NCBI GenBank assembly: GCA_003518745.1
Contig: DOYB01000060.1
Span: 5,194-13,457, forward strand
Length of the DNA: 8,264 nucleotides
DNA from: Selenomonas sp.
GTDB lineage: Bacteria; Bacillota; Negativicutes; Selenomonadales; Selenomonadaceae
Reading direction: 5' to 3'
The translations under genes were made by a program, and so were the position numbers. The notes beneath the pieces were generated by a model that saw nothing but the letters and a program-made list of their open reading frames with translations, was not told the origin of the DNA and searched no databases. Below, one piece after another: positions 1 to 5,701 of this stretch; position 1 is the first letter of the stretch; the number at the start of each line of letters is the position of its first letter.

Positions 1-18
1 AAGGCAGGAGGGATTATT

Positions 19-837
19 ATGCCAACCATCTCATCTATGGCGAGAAATAATTACATGATGTTCAAGTATGCGCAAAACAATGGGAAATCACTTAGCGAAT
101 CCAGTGCGCCAGTCAGCAAAGCAGCTTCTATGTGGGATTCCTACGCGTCCTCGCAAGGTTCCGCTGCATCTACTATGTCCGGGCTGTTTGGAACCCGTTC
201 GGCTATTAGGGATATGGTCAATTCCTATGACACGGCCGCAAACGCGTTCAAGGCGGAATTCACGTCGACGATGGACGATTTGTCAAAGGCCGCTGCCTCT
301 ATCAAAGGTATGAATTTTGACGTTGGCGGTCAATCGGCCGTTACTGAGCTGACAAATGAAGATGGTACATCATCAACGACGAAAAGCAAGGAGCTTACGG
401 ACGTTTTGAAGGGTATCGAAGATTTTGCCAGCAAGTACAATGACGCTATAGACTTCTTTAAAGATAATGCCGATATATCCAAAAGCATGAAGAACATGTC
501 GAGTGTATTTTCTGATACGACGTATCGTGCCGGAATGCTCAATACGATTGGAATTGTCGTGGGTAATGACGGGAAGATGAAAATTGACGGGGACGTGCTG
601 ACAAAGGCATTGACGGAAAACCCCTCCAGGGTTGACCGTCTTTTGGGAAAAGATGGCTTGGCCGGCAAGGCGGACCAGCATATATCCTTTGCCCGCTCTA
701 CGCAGAATCGTTTATTTCCCTCCATCAATACCGCTTTAGGTGGCGCGATGAAATCCAGTTCCGTGTATTCGGGCAACTCTCTGCTTAAGCTGTCTTCTTA
801 TTCCTTATTGGGAGGGCTTTTGAATACTTGGATCTGA
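19..837 (+). CDS. FliD C-terminal-like (flagellar cap/filament-associated) protein
   Basis: This 272-residue protein is complete and has an AGGAGGG ribosome binding site at 6-12, six bases before the ATG. It has no signal peptide and no membrane segment. Residues 125-150 hold a helical stretch with KYNDAIDFF, and residues 174-216 run as LNTIGI, then NDGKMKID, then a helix with ALTENPSRVDRLLG, then GLA. That order matches the C-terminal domain of FliD (HAP2), in which the signature is an iGi..dG.l.iD..kL..Al..np..v..lf pattern. FliD is normally above 400 residues; this protein lacks the long N-terminal FliD region and instead begins with a Ser/Ala-rich helical stretch. It may be a short filament-associated paralogue exported by the flagellar secretion system, or a surface protein that borrowed the fold. 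The fold assignment is fairly secure; the exact role is not. A terminator-like hairpin follows. Confidence 0.7.
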   Translation: MPTISSMARNNYMMFKYAQNNGKSLSESSAPVSKAASMWDSYASSQGSAASTMSGLFGTRSAIRDMVNSYDTAANAFKAEFTSTMDDLSKAAASIKGMNFDVGGQSAVTELTNEDGTSSTTKSKELTDVLKGIEDFASKYNDAIDFFKDNADISKSMKNMSSVFSDTTYRAGMLNTIGIVVGNDGKMKIDGDVLTKALTENPSRVDRLLGKDGLAGKADQHISFARSTQNRLFPSINTALGGAMKSSSVYSGNSLLKLSSYSLLGGLLNTWI

Positions 838-855
838 GACTTGAAAACCATACAG

Positions 856-891
856 AATATCTCTGGAAGAAAATTCTTTCAGAGATATTTT
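856..891 (+). terminator. Long hairpin after the FliD-like gene, terminator-like
   Basis: AATATCTCTG at 856-865 pairs perfectly with CAGAGATATT at 880-889. The stem continues inward through one G-T wobble (866/879) and AAGAA/TTCTT, giving a 16-pair stem with a two-base apex. The T-run after it is short (888-891), so termination may be partial and some read-through into the two-component operon is possible. It begins 19 bases after the stop codon of the FliD-like gene. Confidence 0.6.
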
Positions 892-920
892 GTAATTATG
901 AATAAATGTTGTATATCGTA

Positions 921-926
921 GGGAGG
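921..926 (+). promoter_or_regulatory. Ribosome binding site that fixes the GTG start of the response regulator
   Basis: GGGAGG lies six bases before GTG at 933. The alternative in-frame ATG at 906 lies upstream of this site and has no Shine-Dalgarno sequence of its own, so the GTG is preferred. Confidence 0.75.
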
Positions 927-932
927 ATATTT

Positions 933-1658
933 GTGGACGTTAGGATTGCTGTCTGTGACAGCGATAATGAGATTTGTCAAAATATCAGGAATATGATTAT
1001 CAGGCAGAAGCCAGAGGCCGTGGTGAAGCTGTTTTCATCTGCCGAGGAGCTGCTTCAAGATAGTATGGATTTCCACATTTACTTTCTGGATATTAAGGGG
1101 GTTTCCGGAATAGAGCTTGCTCACAAAATCAGAGAGAGGCAGGAGCAGGAAGAGAAGCGCAGAAGCATTATTATTTTTGTTACCGGATATCGGGAACACA
1201 TGGAGGAAGCATTTGACGTACAGGCATTTCACTATCTGGTGAAGCCTATTAAACCTGAAAAATTTTCTCGGGTCTTGGAGCGGGCTTGTCAGGAAGCGGA
1301 ATTCATGGAAAAGCAGGAGGAAGGATATGTACTGCTCAAAATTCCCAGCCGAAAGATAAAGGTCTTGCTCCGGGATATTTTATACGTTGAAAGCAACAAT
1401 AAAAAAGTGACAGTCCATACTACCGAAGGAATCTATGAAGTGCAGGGAAAAATGGGTGAATTCGAGGCCCTTTTCGGGGCCTCCTTCTATCGCTGCCATC
1501 GGTGCTATTTGGTGAATTTTGCCAGAGTGTCCTCTTACAATCAAAATGAAATCGTGCTGGCAAACGGTGACCGAATTTTATTGGCCTACAAGAAATATTC
1601 TGCCTTTGTCAAGGCATATTTGGACTATGCGAAAGAGGGAGGCATAGTGAATGTATGA
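933..1658 (+). CDS. LytTR-family response regulator (AgrA-like)
   Basis: This cytoplasmic transcription regulator has 241 residues from the GTG at 933. Residues 3-120 are a receiver domain: the acidic site is D9/D11 (CDSDNE), the phospho-acceptor is D53 in FLDIKGVSG, the conserved Thr is T84 (FVTGY), and the conserved Lys is K104 in YLVKP. Residues 135-235 are a LytTR DNA-binding domain, with RDILYVES, a segment VTVHTTEGIYEV, then FYRCHRCYLVN and a final helix. This is the AgrA/VirR/ComE architecture, which binds direct repeats upstream of target genes. The frame ends 8 bases inside the following GHKL kinase gene, so the two are translationally coupled and very probably cognate. No signal-peptide gene of the AgrD type is visible beside them. 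The residue after the usual MPgmnG position is altered (KGVSG), which is within family variation. Confidence 0.93.
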   Translation: MDVRIAVCDSDNEICQNIRNMIIRQKPEAVVKLFSSAEELLQDSMDFHIYFLDIKGVSGIELAHKIRERQEQEEKRRSIIIFVTGYREHMEEAFDVQAFHYLVKPIKPEKFSRVLERACQEAEFMEKQEEGYVLLKIPSRKIKVLLRDILYVESNNKKVTVHTTEGIYEVQGKMGEFEALFGASFYRCHRCYLVNFARVSSYNQNEIVLANGDRILLAYKKYSAFVKAYLDYAKEGGIVNV

Positions 1659-3135
1659 GGAGGAGTATGTCCTTGACGCGATAGTCCACATACTGAACGG
1701 ATGGCTTGGCTTCCGATATGCGGAATTCTTCCTGAGAAGGAAATGTGAGGATAGAAGAAAGGCGCTATTTCTTTGGATAGGCATTTATGTCGCGGGGCAG
1801 ATTTTGTATGGAAAATTCACTGAATACTATCCACTGTATGACCGATTTACTCATATAATTCCATACCTCATTCTGCTTTCATTTCTGCAGCATTTCTTTT
1901 TTGAAAGGAATCTTCCAAGGCAGGCATTTGTACTGGTGAGCTTTGTGGCCGGATGGGAAATACTGCGATTCGCTGTCAGCCCTTTGGCCCATGCGGTTTT
2001 TGGCATATGGAGCCCATTTTGGGGATGGATTCTGGAGAACCTTGCCGCAAAGGACGTTATGCCCATAGATGAACTGACAGAGACAATGGTGCTCGTTAAT
2101 CGCGCTGCCGTTTTTGTGCTCCTTGGCGTTTGCCGCGGGGTACAGCTCGGTGTGTTTTACCTTTATCTGCGTCTGATTGGAAAACACTTTATCAGCATGG
2201 ATGACGAGCTCAAAGGACAGGAAAGCTGGTTTCTTTTGATTCCCTGCATTACGGTGCTGTGCATTGACCTTACCATGCGCCTTATGGCATATTCGGTGGA
2301 TAACAGCGCCCTTATGATTATTTATGACCGCGTGCCGGAAACCTTGGTGCTGCTTCCTGTAGTAAGTATTCTTATGCTAGGCATTGTGGTATCTTCTGTC
2401 ATTCTTTTCCATGGTCTTGTCCAATCCAAGGACGAGGAAAGGAAACGACTGCTTCTAGAAAATCGCGTTGTGGACGTACATCGTCAAATCCAAGACCTGC
2501 AGGATATTTATGGCGATATGAGGGGATTGCGCCACGATCTTCGCGCCCATATCGCGAATCTCACTGCCTATATACAAAATCGTTCCCTTGAGGAAGACAA
2601 GGAGCTGGAATCCTATCTGGAGGGAATGGAAAGCACTGTTTCACGTATGGATTTTGCTGACCGTACGGGCAACCCAATGCTGGATGTGCTGCTGCATCAA
2701 ATACGTCAGCAGGCCAAGCGGAAAAATATTTCACTATCGGTCGATTTTCATTATCCCGAGAGCGCTTCATTCGATGTATATGATGTGAGCATCATTTTGA
2801 ACAATGCTTTGCAAAACGCCATAGAAGCCTGTGAAAGAATGACGGGAGAACGCGGCATAAAATTGCGTTCTTATCAAAAGGGCAGTCTGTTCTTTTTGGA
2901 AATCGAGAATGATTTTGACGGGCAGCTGGTATGGGAAGAAAATGCCGAGCTTCCGACCACTATGAAACAGGAGAAGCAGGTACATGGAATCGGTCTTGAT
3001 AATATCCGGCGATGTGCCAGAAAATATCTTGGAGACGCGGAGATCCGTGTCATGGATCAAGGGCAGGGCAAGGTGTTCCAGCTGACGGTCATGCTTTATC
3101 GAAAGCCTAGTGTCCCACCTCGTTCAGAAACATAA
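1651..3135 (+). CDS. GHKL-domain sensor histidine kinase (AgrC-like)
   Basis: This 494-residue membrane sensor overlaps the response regulator by 8 bases; its ribosome binding site is GAGGGAGG at 1635-1642. Residues 10-255 contain about six hydrophobic segments (for example near 39-54, 66-84, 92-110, 149-175, 193-212 and 231-255), a polytopic input module as in AgrC. A linker helix (258-290) leads to the phosphorylation site RHDLRAH with H295. The ATP-binding domain shows the N box at N384, N385 and N389 (NNALQNAIEAC) and the G box at 445-451 (HGIGLDN). The signal is unknown; in the AgrC family it is often a peptide. The last nine codons and the stop lie inside the palindromic element at 3107-3270, so the native C-terminus has probably been replaced by PSVPPRSET. 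The catalytic core lies upstream of that change and should be intact. Confidence 0.92.
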   Translation: MYEEEYVLDAIVHILNGWLGFRYAEFFLRRKCEDRRKALFLWIGIYVAGQILYGKFTEYYPLYDRFTHIIPYLILLSFLQHFFFERNLPRQAFVLVSFVAGWEILRFAVSPLAHAVFGIWSPFWGWILENLAAKDVMPIDELTETMVLVNRAAVFVLLGVCRGVQLGVFYLYLRLIGKHFISMDDELKGQESWFLLIPCITVLCIDLTMRLMAYSVDNSALMIIYDRVPETLVLLPVVSILMLGIVVSSVILFHGLVQSKDEERKRLLLENRVVDVHRQIQDLQDIYGDMRGLRHDLRAHIANLTAYIQNRSLEEDKELESYLEGMESTVSRMDFADRTGNPMLDVLLHQIRQQAKRKNISLSVDFHYPESASFDVYDVSIILNNALQNAIEACERMTGERGIKLRSYQKGSLFFLEIENDFDGQLVWEENAELPTTMKQEKQVHGIGLDNIRRCARKYLGDAEIRVMDQGQGKVFQLTVMLYRKPSVPPRSET

Positions 3136-3270
3136 AAATAATTGTTCGAGATGTGGTCAGATGCTAGGAAGAGGAGGGCGACGTAGCGGTGGCTACGTCA
3201 ACCGACGATGACAACGCAGATGACTGCATATCGGGCAATTATTATGGATGTGAACGAGGCGGGACACTAG
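3107..3270. repeat. Palindromic MITE-like element, about 164 bp
   Basis: The left arm (3107-3144) and right arm (3236-3270) are imperfect inverted repeats. Both ends read CTAGTGTCCC, one mismatch follows, then CCTCGTTCA; the inner ends share AATAATTG. The pairing continues inward with wobble-type changes to about 3164 and 3216. The core holds a perfect hairpin, GACGTAGC-GGTG-GCTACGTC at 3181-3199 (arm boundaries 3180-3199). No transposase frame is present. The element lies between convergent genes, supplies the last nine codons and stop of the kinase gene, and ends six bases from the stop of the minus-strand gene. It could be a non-autonomous transposable element or a REP-like palindrome. It has no T-run, so it is not a classical terminator, though it could block or stabilise both transcripts. 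Confidence 0.75.
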
Positions 3271-3276
3271 TATAAA

Positions 3277-3891
3277 TCAGGGGCGGTGAAACAGGCTGTT
3301 TTGGATTTTTCGCTCAAGCTCGCCCTGTTTATCCTTCGTGCCTATTAGGCGTTCGGCTTCCTTTTGAATCAAAGCAGGCTCGTTTCCGATAACCGGCTGT
3401 CCGACAAGCATGCCATGTTCATCAACAAAACAAATGGTTGGAGCGTTGCGGAGGCGTTGGAGAAAATATGTGAGATCATCATTTACCAAAAGCTGTGGAA
3501 TATCGTCAGGGATATCCTCTATCGCCGATTGGATAGCGGTGATTCCTTCCTGATTTTCAGTATCACGCAAATCCCCGATAATGCCAACTAACTGAACCGG
3601 CGTAGAAAGCGTGGAATTCCATTCGGATAACGCGCAAAACAGCTCGCGACCGGAAGCAGCATCCTTTGAAACCCAAAGGCAGACCACAGAGAATTTGCCG
3701 GCAAAGATTTCATGGGTGACGATATTTCCTTTGAGATCTCTAGTACGGAAGTAAGGGAACGAAATTGCGTGACTTTCCTGATAAATGGAGGGAACCTCAT
3801 CCATACGGCTGATGAGAAAAACGTCCAATAGCAAAAGCAGACCAACGGTCATGAGCGGAATCAAAAAGATTCGATCGGAAAGTCTCTTCAT
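3277..3891 (-). CDS. Membrane-anchored thioredoxin-fold (TlpA/redoxin-like) protein lacking CxxC
   Basis: The protein has 204 residues and starts with a short basic stretch and a hydrophobic segment (about 9-27), a signal anchor placing the rest outside the membrane. Residues 44-185 fit a TlpA-like thioredoxin fold: FPYFRTRDLKGNIVTHE is the typical opening of redoxin domains, KFSVVCLWVS is the central strand, APTICFVDEHGMLVG carries the cis-Pro (P151), and a C-terminal helix follows. Where TlpA proteins have WCxxC, this one reads KDAASGREL, so both catalytic cysteines are replaced (A78 and G81 by alignment to the RxExxAL helix). C71 and C86 flank the site but are not in CxxC spacing. It is therefore unlikely to be a standard thiol-disulfide reductase; a binding or chaperone role is possible. 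A ribosome binding site (GAAGGA, complement of 3903-3908) and a promoter lie upstream. It converges on the kinase gene. Confidence 0.7.
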   Translation of the reverse strand: MKRLSDRIFLIPLMTVGLLLLLDVFLISRMDEVPSIYQESHAISFPYFRTRDLKGNIVTHEIFAGKFSVVCLWVSKDAASGRELFCALSEWNSTLSTPVQLVGIIGDLRDTENQEGITAIQSAIEDIPDDIPQLLVNDDLTYFLQRLRNAPTICFVDEHGMLVGQPVIGNEPALIQKEAERLIGTKDKQGELERKIQNSLFHRP

Positions 3892-3918
3892 GGCACGTCA
3901 CATCCTTCGTTTTTCAAT

Positions 3919-3947
3919 ATCATAGCATCACATAGAATATCACTCAA
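3919..3947 (-). promoter_or_regulatory. Sigma-A-type promoter for the thioredoxin-fold gene
   Basis: On the minus strand, TTGAGT (complement of 3942-3947) is followed by a 17-base spacer and TATGAT (complement of 3919-3924). The -10 is preceded by TGC, an extended -10 motif. The start point would be near 3912, leaving about 20 bases of leader that contain the GAAGGA ribosome binding site. Confidence 0.65.
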
Positions 3948-3955
3948 CAAAGAAA

Positions 3956-4007
3956 ATTGGGTCGGGAACAGACGTTCACACCCTAAACGGGGTTGTTGGC
4001 ACCCAAT
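3956..4007. repeat. Inverted repeat in the divergent control region
   Basis: ATTGGGT at 3956-3962 is the exact complement of ACCCAAT at 4001-4007. Between them lies a smaller ACCC/GGGT hairpin at 3980-3993. The structure sits between the minus-strand promoter at 3919-3947 and the plus-strand promoter at 4011-4037, so it could be an operator serving both. That function is inferred from position only. Confidence 0.4.
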
Positions 4008-4010
4008 CTA

Positions 4011-4037
4011 TTAATCGCAACGCGCTTTTGTCGATAT
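4011..4037 (+). promoter_or_regulatory. Sigma-28 (SigD/FliA)-type promoter candidate
   Basis: TTAA at 4011-4014, a 15-base spacer, and GTCGATAT at 4030-4037 match the Bacillus SigD pattern TAAA-N15-GCCGATAT in three of four and seven of eight positions. The start point would be near 4045, leaving a leader of about 30 bases that contains the GGGAGG site of the next gene. No good sigma-A promoter is seen in the same stretch. This suggests co-expression with late flagellar genes. Confidence 0.5.
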
Positions 4038-4062
4038 ACAGGTTAGTAAGGATTTTATGACA

Positions 4063-4068
4063 GGGAGG
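4063..4068 (+). promoter_or_regulatory. Ribosome binding site that favours the second ATG
   Basis: GGGAGG is only two bases from the ATG at 4071 but eight bases from the in-frame ATG at 4077, so the later ATG is the better start. Confidence 0.65.
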
Positions 4069-4076
4069 TAATGAAA

Positions 4077-5246
4077 ATGCCGGTACGCATAGGGGCAAGC
4101 TATGTTTCGGAGGCTGCGGCAGAATTTGCCAAGGCCAGGCAAAAGGAGCGGGAGGATACTGAAGCCGCCAAGAAAAAAGACGGTGTTTTGTCGGAGCTGC
4201 AGGGGAAATTTTCAGGTCTGAAATTTAGCATAGGGACAAAGCCATTCTCGGGTATGGGAACCAACAACGTAGCTATCTCACCAAAAATCCTGAAGCAAAT
4301 GGAGCAGGACCCGGAGAAGCGGCTGGAATACGAGGCGCTGCTTTACGATGTTTCCAATACGGATTTGGTGAAAGGACGAAATCTTAAATCGGCAGGCTGG
4401 ATTATCGATGACAAAGGGGGACTTAGTGCCTGGAGCATTTCCGGGCAGGATAGCAAAAATCAGTCCTCAGTGAAGCGTTCCGACAAGAAAAACTGGTGGC
4501 AGGAGATTTTGCCGAAAGCAAAAAAGAAAAAATCCTCGATGAAGGAACTGCAGGAGAAGAGGCAGGAAAAGCAAAGGGAAAAAGAAGAATCGGAGCTTCT
4601 ATTGCATAGGCAGACCGAAGCGGAGCTGATGCTTCGCGGGCATGCCGGTAGAGGCGTGGAGGCTGCTTATCAAGGGAATCCTTCATTGAGCAAGGCATAT
4701 TTGCAGCATGGCAAAGCCTTGGGAGAAAGCAAGGCTTTTGGAAGCACGAAAGAATTCTACGGGTATCTTCAGGAGAAGTTCACGGTTGCCAGGGAGGGCA
4801 TAGCAAGTATTTCCTCGAAATATCTACGCGCCTGTCTGACGGATGAGGAAAAAAGGCTAAAGCTCTTTGAGAATCTAAGGGCTGCTGATGAAATGCTGGA
4901 AAGCAGGAAGGGCGAGGTAGGCTTTCAGGGGATGCGTGTCAGCATTGATGAGGATGGGGAAATGACTGTCGAATCCTCCAAAAGCACGGTGACCATCAAT
5001 GAAGGCAAGAGTATGCGCCAAATCGCGGCCGCTGCCACCAAGGGCGATATGCAGGCTGTCCTCGCAAGGCTTCAGCAGGATCTGCAGGAAGTGGAGGATG
5101 GCTTGAAGCAGAATATGTGCGACGAGGCGGAGGTTGAGAAGGCCAAAAAGCTTATCGAACAGGCCAAACAGAGAATGGCGAAGCTCCCTGACCGAGCACC
5201 GACTCCTGAGGAGCAGAATGCTATGGCTGTCAATATGCTGATTTAG
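4077..5246 (+). CDS. Uncharacterised charged helical protein, possibly DUF6033-like
   Basis: I do not recognise this 389-residue protein with certainty. It has no signal peptide and no membrane segment. Residues 15-45 are a charged helix. Residues 46-95 form the most family-like part (GLKFSIGT, then VAISPKILKQMEQDPEKRLEYEALL); this pattern of a short strand, then 'ISPKIL..M..DPE.R..YE' recalls DUF6033 proteins of Firmicutes, from memory only. Residues 147-185 are a strongly charged, Lys/Glu/Gln-rich coiled-coil stretch. Residues 255-285 and 335-372 are further helices, with a small strand-rich insert at 284-307 (GMRVSIDEDGEMTVESS). It is monocistronic, preceded by a sigma-28-like promoter, and shares with the FliD-like protein an MP start and the absence of a signal peptide. 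A flagellum- or surface-linked role is therefore possible but unproven. Confidence 0.8.
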   Translation: MPVRIGASYVSEAAAEFAKARQKEREDTEAAKKKDGVLSELQGKFSGLKFSIGTKPFSGMGTNNVAISPKILKQMEQDPEKRLEYEALLYDVSNTDLVKGRNLKSAGWIIDDKGGLSAWSISGQDSKNQSSVKRSDKKNWWQEILPKAKKKKSSMKELQEKRQEKQREKEESELLLHRQTEAELMLRGHAGRGVEAAYQGNPSLSKAYLQHGKALGESKAFGSTKEFYGYLQEKFTVAREGIASISSKYLRACLTDEEKRLKLFENLRAADEMLESRKGEVGFQGMRVSIDEDGEMTVESSKSTVTINEGKSMRQIAAAATKGDMQAVLARLQQDLQEVEDGLKQNMCDEAEVEKAKKLIEQAKQRMAKLPDRAPTPEEQNAMAVNMLI

Positions 5247-5290
5247 CAAAAATAAATTTTGATTTCTGTTAAGTTTTAAGCTTTTGCCTA

Positions 5291-5319
5291 TTGTAATTTG
5301 TGAAAAAAAGAGTTATACT
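5291..5319 (+). promoter_or_regulatory. Promoter of the tRNA-Ala unit
   Basis: TTGTAA at 5291-5296, a 17-base spacer and TATACT at 5314-5319 give a near-consensus sigma-A promoter. Transcription would start near 5326, about 47 bases before the mature tRNA. Confidence 0.7.
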
Positions 5320-5342
5320 AACGCATGTGATTTTTGTTTGGA

Positions 5343-5360
5343 TATCGGCACTAGCCGATA
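5343..5360 (+). other. Perfect hairpin in the tRNA precursor leader
   Basis: TATCGGC at 5343-5349 and GCCGATA at 5354-5360 form a 7-pair stem with an ACTA loop, ending 12 bases before the tRNA. There is no T-run after it, so it is not a terminator. It may help fold or process the 5' leader. Confidence 0.45.
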
Positions 5361-5372
5361 GTTCCTGTATGT

Positions 5373-5448
5373 GGGGGCGTAGCTCAGCTGGGAGAGCATC
5401 AGGTTCGCAATCTGGGGGTCAGGGGTTCGATCCCCCTCGTCTCCACCA
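5373..5448 (+). tRNA. tRNA-Ala, anticodon CGC
   Basis: The 76-base cloverleaf is complete. The acceptor stem GGGGGCG (5373-5379) pairs with CGTCTCC (5438-5444) and includes the G3-U70 wobble that marks alanine tRNAs. The D stem is GCTC/GAGC, the anticodon stem TCAGG/TCTGG, and the anticodon CGC is at 5406-5408 in the loop TTCGCAA. The T arm is AGGGG-TTCGATC-CCCCT. The discriminator is A5445 and CCA is encoded. It reads GCG codons. It stands alone with its own promoter and terminator, and no integrase or repeated tRNA end is seen next to it. Confidence 0.95.
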
Positions 5449-5483
5449 ACAACACATTTTACAGAATATCTGGGATTTATGGG

Positions 5484-5509
5484 AATCGGGCTTTTGGCCC
5501 GATTTTTTT
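5484..5509 (+). terminator. Rho-independent terminator of the tRNA-Ala unit
   Basis: AATCGGGC (5484-5491) and GCCCGATT (5497-5504) form an 8-pair GC-rich stem with a TTTTG loop, running into a T-tract to 5509. It lies 36 bases after the tRNA. Confidence 0.88.
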
Positions 5510-5533
5510 GCGCAAATATTTAGCGAATTTTCT

Positions 5534-5539
5534 TATAAT
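5534..5539 (+). promoter_or_regulatory. Consensus -10 (TATAAT) upstream of the RpiR gene
   Basis: TATAAT lies just after the tRNA terminator. The -35 is poor (TTGCGC at 5508-5513 would need a 20-base spacer), so use of this promoter is uncertain. A start near 5546 would place the palindrome at 5559-5578 in the leader RNA. Confidence 0.4.
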
Positions 5540-5558
5540 TGAAGCCCAAATCTGCTAT

Positions 5559-5578
5559 TCACACATCAAGATGTGTGA
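5559..5578. promoter_or_regulatory. Perfect 20-bp palindrome, operator or leader hairpin
   Basis: TCACACATC and GATGTGTGA are exact complements separated by AA. The second -10 candidate TACAAT (5579-5584) follows directly and has an extended TGA before it, with TTCACA at 5558-5563 as a short-spaced (15 bp) -35. The palindrome would thus fill the spacer of that promoter, a typical repressor site. If transcription instead starts from the TATAAT at 5534, it would form a leader stem-loop. Confidence 0.55.
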
Positions 5579-5599
5579 TACAATAAAGAGGCTTACGTT

Positions 5600-5689
5600 A
5601 TGTCCATTGTACCATCAAATGAGTTCGAGTATGCCTTGGAACAACCTGGGTTTATTTTGGCAACCGGTCGTTCCTTTTCGTATATATGA
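5600..5689 (+). CDS. Possible 29-residue leader peptide
   Basis: An ATG at 5600 is preceded by GAGG at 5588-5591 (8-base spacing) and opens 29 codons ending in TGA at 5689. The peptide begins MSIVPSNEF and ends ATGRSFSYI. The stop lies 20 bases before the preferred RpiR start and just before its ribosome binding site, so coupling or a leader role is conceivable. I recognise no family. If the promoter at 5579-5584 is the real one, its transcript would start within the GAGG and the ORF would probably not be translated. Treat as tentative. Confidence 0.22.
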   Translation: MSIVPSNEFEYALEQPGFILATGRSFSYI

Positions 5690-5694
5690 AGCAT

Positions 5695-5701
5695 GAGGGG
5701 G
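5695..5701 (+). promoter_or_regulatory. Ribosome binding site that fixes the RpiR start
   Basis: GAGGGGG lies eight bases before the ATG at 5710. The in-frame ATG at 5686 precedes this site and lacks its own, so 5710 is preferred. Confidence 0.7.

Noticed and set aside
330..776. 148-codon minus-strand ORF opposite the FliD-like gene
   Set aside because: It shows no domain features and overlaps a plus-strand gene with a clear family signature and ribosome binding site.
890..917. TTGTAA-N16-TATATC as promoter for the two-component operon
   Set aside because: Its start point would fall inside the GGGAGG ribosome binding site of the response regulator, so the message would lose it; the -10 is also imperfect. 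The true promoter was not identified.
4037..4068. TACAGGTTAG and GACAGGGAGG, 22 bp apart, as a LytTR direct repeat
   Set aside because: The second copy is mostly the ribosome binding site and the match is only partial; more likely chance.
5373..5448. tRNA-Ala as an integration (att) site
   Set aside because: No repeat of the tRNA 3' end and no integrase gene are seen in the window.
5300..5542. 80-codon plus-strand ORF across the tRNA
   Set aside because: It reads straight through the tRNA-Ala and its terminator and has no ribosome binding site; the tRNA explains the sequence.
5508..5696. 62-codon plus-strand ORF upstream of RpiR
   Set aside because: It starts within the tRNA terminator region, has no Shine-Dalgarno site and no recognisable protein features, and crosses the promoter and palindrome.
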